DNA of 64,000 nt from Corynebacterium meridianum (GTDB lineage: Bacteria; Actinomycetota; Actinomycetes; Mycobacteriales; Mycobacteriaceae): the NCBI RefSeq assembly GCF_016342265.1, contig NZ_JAEIOS010000015.1, positions 1 to 64,000 of the forward strand, read 5' to 3'. The position numbers were made by a program, and so were the translations under genes. Shown piece after piece: positions 61,557 to 64,000 of the stretch. Numbering within the stretch: position 1 is the stretch's first letter; each line of letters begins with the position of its first letter. The notes below the pieces were generated by a model. It saw only the letters and a program-made list of their open reading frames with translations, did no database searches and was not told the origin of the DNA.

Positions 61557-62377
61557 GTCGCCCACTCCTCGTCGGAAGTGACATCGACGGCACCCTCATC
61601 ACCAGTGCCGAGCGGGTCAGCCCCCGGACGCGTGAGTGCCTCAGCCGGTTCATCGACGCCGGGGGAGTCCTGGCGCTCGCCACCGGCCGGCCGCCGCGGT
61701 GGCTGCTCCCCGTCCTCGAACAGCTGCCCGTCCGCCCGATGGCCGTCTGTGCGAACGGGGCCGTCCTCTACGACAGTGCGACGGACCGCATCGTCGACAC
61801 CCACCCGCTGCTCCCCGATCAGCTGCGCACCATCGTCGATACCGCCCGGGCGATCCTCGCCGCGGACGGGGGAGTGGGTGTCGCCGTCGAACGCGCCGGG
61901 AACAGCGCCTTCGACCCCCAGCCGGAACTCTTCATCATCGCCCCCGAATGGGCTCACGCCTGGCCCGCGATCGACTTCGGTGAGGCCGGGGAGGATGAGC
62001 TGCTCGCCGAACCCGCGATCAAACTGCTGCTGCGCAACGAGGGACTGGACAGCGGGGACATGTACCGGAGACTCGCCCCCGCGATTCCTCCGGAGATGGC
62101 GCACCTGACCTACTCCGTCAGCGAGGGGCTCCTCGAGGTCGCCGCGCCGGGCATCACGAAGGCCGTCGGTCTCCGGGAGATCTCCCGGACGTTGGGGATC
62201 CCCGCCGAGCGGGCCATCTGTTTCGGCGACATGCCCAACGACACGGAGATGCTCCGTTGGGCGGGCAGAGGCGTCGCCATGGGCAATGCGGCGCCCGAAC
62301 TGAAGATCGCCGCAGACGAAACGACCGTCACCAACGACGAAGACGGGCTGGCGGCCGTTCTGGAGCGCTGGTACTGA
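61553..62377 (+). CDS. Cof-type HAD phosphatase
   Basis: 274 residues of the Cof/HAD-IIB group. Motif I DIDGTLIT with Asp10/Asp12, motif II LATGRPPRW, the C2B cap at about 85-190, Lys in GITKAVGLREI, and motif IV FGDMPNDTEML. Such enzymes dephosphorylate sugar or cofactor phosphates. The GTG start overlaps the acyltransferase stop, so the two are translated together. Confidence 0.88.
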   Translation: MSRPLLVGSDIDGTLITSAERVSPRTRECLSRFIDAGGVLALATGRPPRWLLPVLEQLPVRPMAVCANGAVLYDSATDRIVDTHPLLPDQLRTIVDTARAILAADGGVGVAVERAGNSAFDPQPELFIIAPEWAHAWPAIDFGEAGEDELLAEPAIKLLLRNEGLDSGDMYRRLAPAIPPEMAHLTYSVSEGLLEVAAPGITKAVGLREISRTLGIPAERAICFGDMPNDTEMLRWAGRGVAMGNAAPELKIAADETTVTNDEDGLAAVLERWY

Positions 62378-62645
62378 ACCCCTGCGGGAACGCCGTCGAT
62401 GATGACACCCGTTTTATAGTAGCTCCATTGCAGTGAAACGAAATCAGATTTGCGCAGATAGTACTTCTGCCGGAACAACGCCACGCCCGGCCAACCGCGC
62501 GCGGCCATCCGACCATCGGTCAGGGGCTGAACGGGAGCTGGTGTGGCTTTCCGTTCCGACTGTGACGTGTACGAAGCTACGGTGTGGTGGCAGGTCCGGG
62601 ATCAGTCTGCTCCGCGGTCCACCGCCACCGGAAGATGGGGGAACG

Positions 62646-63323
62646 GTGAATAACGCCAGGGACGCAAGAGACAGAGCCGTGGGCGGCCGACGAGGTCGTC
62701 CACTCACGGTATCCCGGGACAAGGTCATCGAGATCGCCGCCCGCCAGATATGCGACAACGGTGCGGACGGGTTCTCCATGCGCGGCGTGGCTGAGGAGGT
62801 GGGCGTCACCGCCATGGCGCTCTACCACCACTTCGACTGCAAGAACGCCCTCATCGCGGAAGCCTTCCTCCATACCCTCAAGGCCCAGACACCCACGGCA
62901 CTCCCCGATGACCCGGTGGACCGGATCGTCGCCATCGCGGGCGAGATCATCGACCAGCTCGAGGCATTCCCCTTCGCCAAGGAGATGATGGTCTCCGGTG
63001 AGGATACGTCCATCGTGTTCGGTGCGCTGTACCGGGAATTCGCCCGGACCGCCTACGACGCAGGGGTCCCCGGCGAGGTCATCGTCCGTAGCGTGCAGTC
63101 GCTGCGCCGTATCGTCGTCGGCGAGGTCATCGCCCGCCAGGTGGACAGTGCCGCGTCCGCGGCGGGCAAAACGTTCTACTCCAGCGACTCCCTGCCCGAC
63201 ATGCTGCCCTGGGATCCCGAGCGGGCGGCCCGTCTCCTGGAGGAGGGGGCGCGCTCGTACTCCGTCGATGAGTTGCTGCGCACCGTGGCCACTGAGATGC
63301 TCGGCGAACAAGCACGCAGGTGA
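62646..63323 (+). CDS. TetR-family transcriptional regulator
   Basis: 225 residues. The N-terminal helix-turn-helix (SRDKVIEIAARQICDNGADGFSMRGVAEEVGVTAMALYHHFDCKNALIAEAFL) is clear; the C-terminal ligand domain has a TetR_C-like YDAGVPGEVIVRSVQSLRRIVVGEV. The GTG at 62646 follows a GGGGGAA site; the longer frame to 62433 is non-coding in character. ~270 bases upstream are free, with an AT-rich patch (TTTTATAGTAGC near 62410) that may hold its promoter and operator. Target unknown. Confidence 0.85.
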   Translation: MNNARDARDRAVGGRRGRPLTVSRDKVIEIAARQICDNGADGFSMRGVAEEVGVTAMALYHHFDCKNALIAEAFLHTLKAQTPTALPDDPVDRIVAIAGEIIDQLEAFPFAKEMMVSGEDTSIVFGALYREFARTAYDAGVPGEVIVRSVQSLRRIVVGEVIARQVDSAASAAGKTFYSSDSLPDMLPWDPERAARLLEEGARSYSVDELLRTVATEMLGEQARR

Positions 63324-63362
63324 CTTATCCATGTGTCGGGGAACACCGGCGGGATACAGGAG

Positions 63363-63395
63363 AAAAGGGGCGGCCCCGGGAGGGCCGCCCCTTTT
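63363..63395. terminator. Bidirectional terminator between tetR-type and LGFP genes
   Basis: GGGGCGGCC (63367-63375) pairs with GGCCGCCCC (63383-63391), with AAAA on the left and TTTT on the right, so it works for both converging transcripts. Confidence 0.85.
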
Positions 63396-63412
63396 CGTCC
63401 GTGTCCGGGAAA

Positions 63413-64000
63413 TCAGGATTCGTGGATCTGCACGTCACCCGTCGCCGGGTCGAAGGTGATCCACCCGCCCTGGAAGTCGGTGCGGATCAGCTCTCCGTCC
63501 CGGTACTCCTCGTTGACGGGCATGCCGAGCGGGCCGGCGTCGAAGCCCTGCGCCGCCCATGCGTCACCGATCGCGCCCCAGATGGCGTGCGTACCGGTCT
63601 CGGGGGAGGACACGACCAGTCCTCCGTCGAACGGTGTGACCTCGATGTGTGAGTTCCGTTCACCGACGGGGGTCGCGACCTGCGTTCCACCACGCGGGGA
63701 ACCGAGTACCGGGCCCGCCACGGTGGTCACGCGCTCCACGACATTCCTGACCTTCGGATTCCGGGCCAGTGCCGCAGCCTTGTCGACCAGCGCCGGGACG
63801 TCGGAGAGCTTCAGACCCGCGATCACCGTCGTGTCGCCGATCTTCGAGATCCGTTCCTTGACATCTTCACGCGAACCGAGGAACGCGACGACGACGGACA
63901 ACAGGGCACCGGCCACCTTCAGAATGGAATCGAGGTTTCCGCCACTGCTACCGAGACGCGTGGGGGCGGGCTCGGGTTCCGGACGCGGCTCCGGGGTGTT
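63413..64000 (-). CDS. LGFP-repeat cell-wall protein, C-terminal part (5' end beyond window)
   Basis: The reading frame is open to the last base. Visible are a Pro/Glu-rich linker (PEPRPEPEPAPT), a hydrophobic helix (VAGALLSVVVAFLG), a ~60-residue helical region and at least one LGFP module (WGAIGDAWAAQGFDAGPLGMPVNEEY...FQGGWITFDPATGDV) at the very C-terminus. LGFP repeats are found in corynebacterial mycolyltransferases and other envelope proteins and are thought to bind the cell wall. A start at GTG 63916 is possible but the upstream frame is clearly coding-like. Confidence 0.75.
   Translation of the reverse strand, partial: NTPEPRPEPEPAPTRLGSSGGNLDSILKVAGALLSVVVAFLGSREDVKERISKIGDTTVIAGLKLSDVPALVDKAAALARNPKVRNVVERVTTVAGPVLGSPRGGTQVATPVGERNSHIEVTPFDGGLVVSSPETGTHAIWGAIGDAWAAQGFDAGPLGMPVNEEYRDGELIRTDFQGGWITFDPATGDVQIHES

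Noticed and set aside
59139-61565. 808-codon minus-strand frame
   Set aside because: Antisense to serS and the acyltransferase, both strongly supported; Gly/Glu/Asp/Val-rich shadow composition.
1-64000. tRNA genes, insertion sequences, prophage or integrase
   Set aside because: Reading both strands I found no cloverleaf T-loop pattern outside genes, no transposase or integrase motifs, and no attachment-site duplication.

Overview
The window is high-G+C actinobacterial DNA that looks like a Corynebacterium chromosome. This rests on recognisable proteins (McbR, the HrrSA/ChrSA-type heme two-component system, Lsr2, an LCP cell-wall ligase, FarR beside SerS, an LGFP-repeat protein), on many genes whose start codon sits 5-10 bases after a -10 box (leaderless style), and on a gene order that, from memory, resembles the C. 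glutamicum stretch from mcbR through hrrSA, sodA-msrA, ldh, glpQ2, lcpB and pheA to farR-serS. The species cannot be named from this.

Layout. 1-125: 3' end of a 5S rRNA and its terminator. 396-2583: an AbiE-type toxin-antitoxin locus that looks damaged at both ends, with an inverted-repeat operator. 3196-6575: FtsX/MacB-type ABC exporter. 6742-11390: pseudouridine synthase, a small protein, a flavin monooxygenase, universal stress protein, GlsB-type membrane protein and McbR. 11378-16440: YidC paralogue, class E sortase, small membrane protein, DUF2020 lipoprotein, HrrS and HrrA. 16687-23434: Lsr2, a DUF6474 protein, a RecB-like nuclease, a polytopic membrane protein, and a divergent MFS/LysR pair. 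23531-35062: SodA, MsrA, HAD phosphatase, unknown protein, LDH, a secreted CHAP hydrolase, GlpQ, DUF5926 protein, LCP, CPBP, amidase, PheA.

35065-53065 is an accessory block with visibly lower G+C than its flanks, large non-coding gaps and the parts of a surface-polysaccharide system: UDP-GlcNAc 2-epimerase and UDP-ManNAc dehydrogenase (supplying UDP-ManNAcA), four glycosyltransferase genes (two of them double-domain), a coiled-coil membrane protein, a cytosolic heparinase II/III-like protein, a secreted GH16 enzyme on a Thr-rich stalk with a C-terminal membrane anchor, and an ABC-2 polysaccharide exporter (Wzm/Wzt). My reading is an ABC-exported, uronic-acid-containing (teichuronic-acid-like) glycopolymer. 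No initiating glycosyl-phosphate transferase is in the window. The LCP ligase about 3 kb upstream of the block could attach such a polymer.

53409-64000 returns to core-like DNA: a second FtsX-type ABC exporter, a minimal zincin, a septum-formation-domain protein, FarR, SerS, a PlsC acyltransferase overlapping a Cof-type phosphatase, a TetR regulator, and the C-terminal part of an LGFP-repeat protein cut by the window end. I see no tRNA, CRISPR array, insertion sequence, prophage or replication origin.
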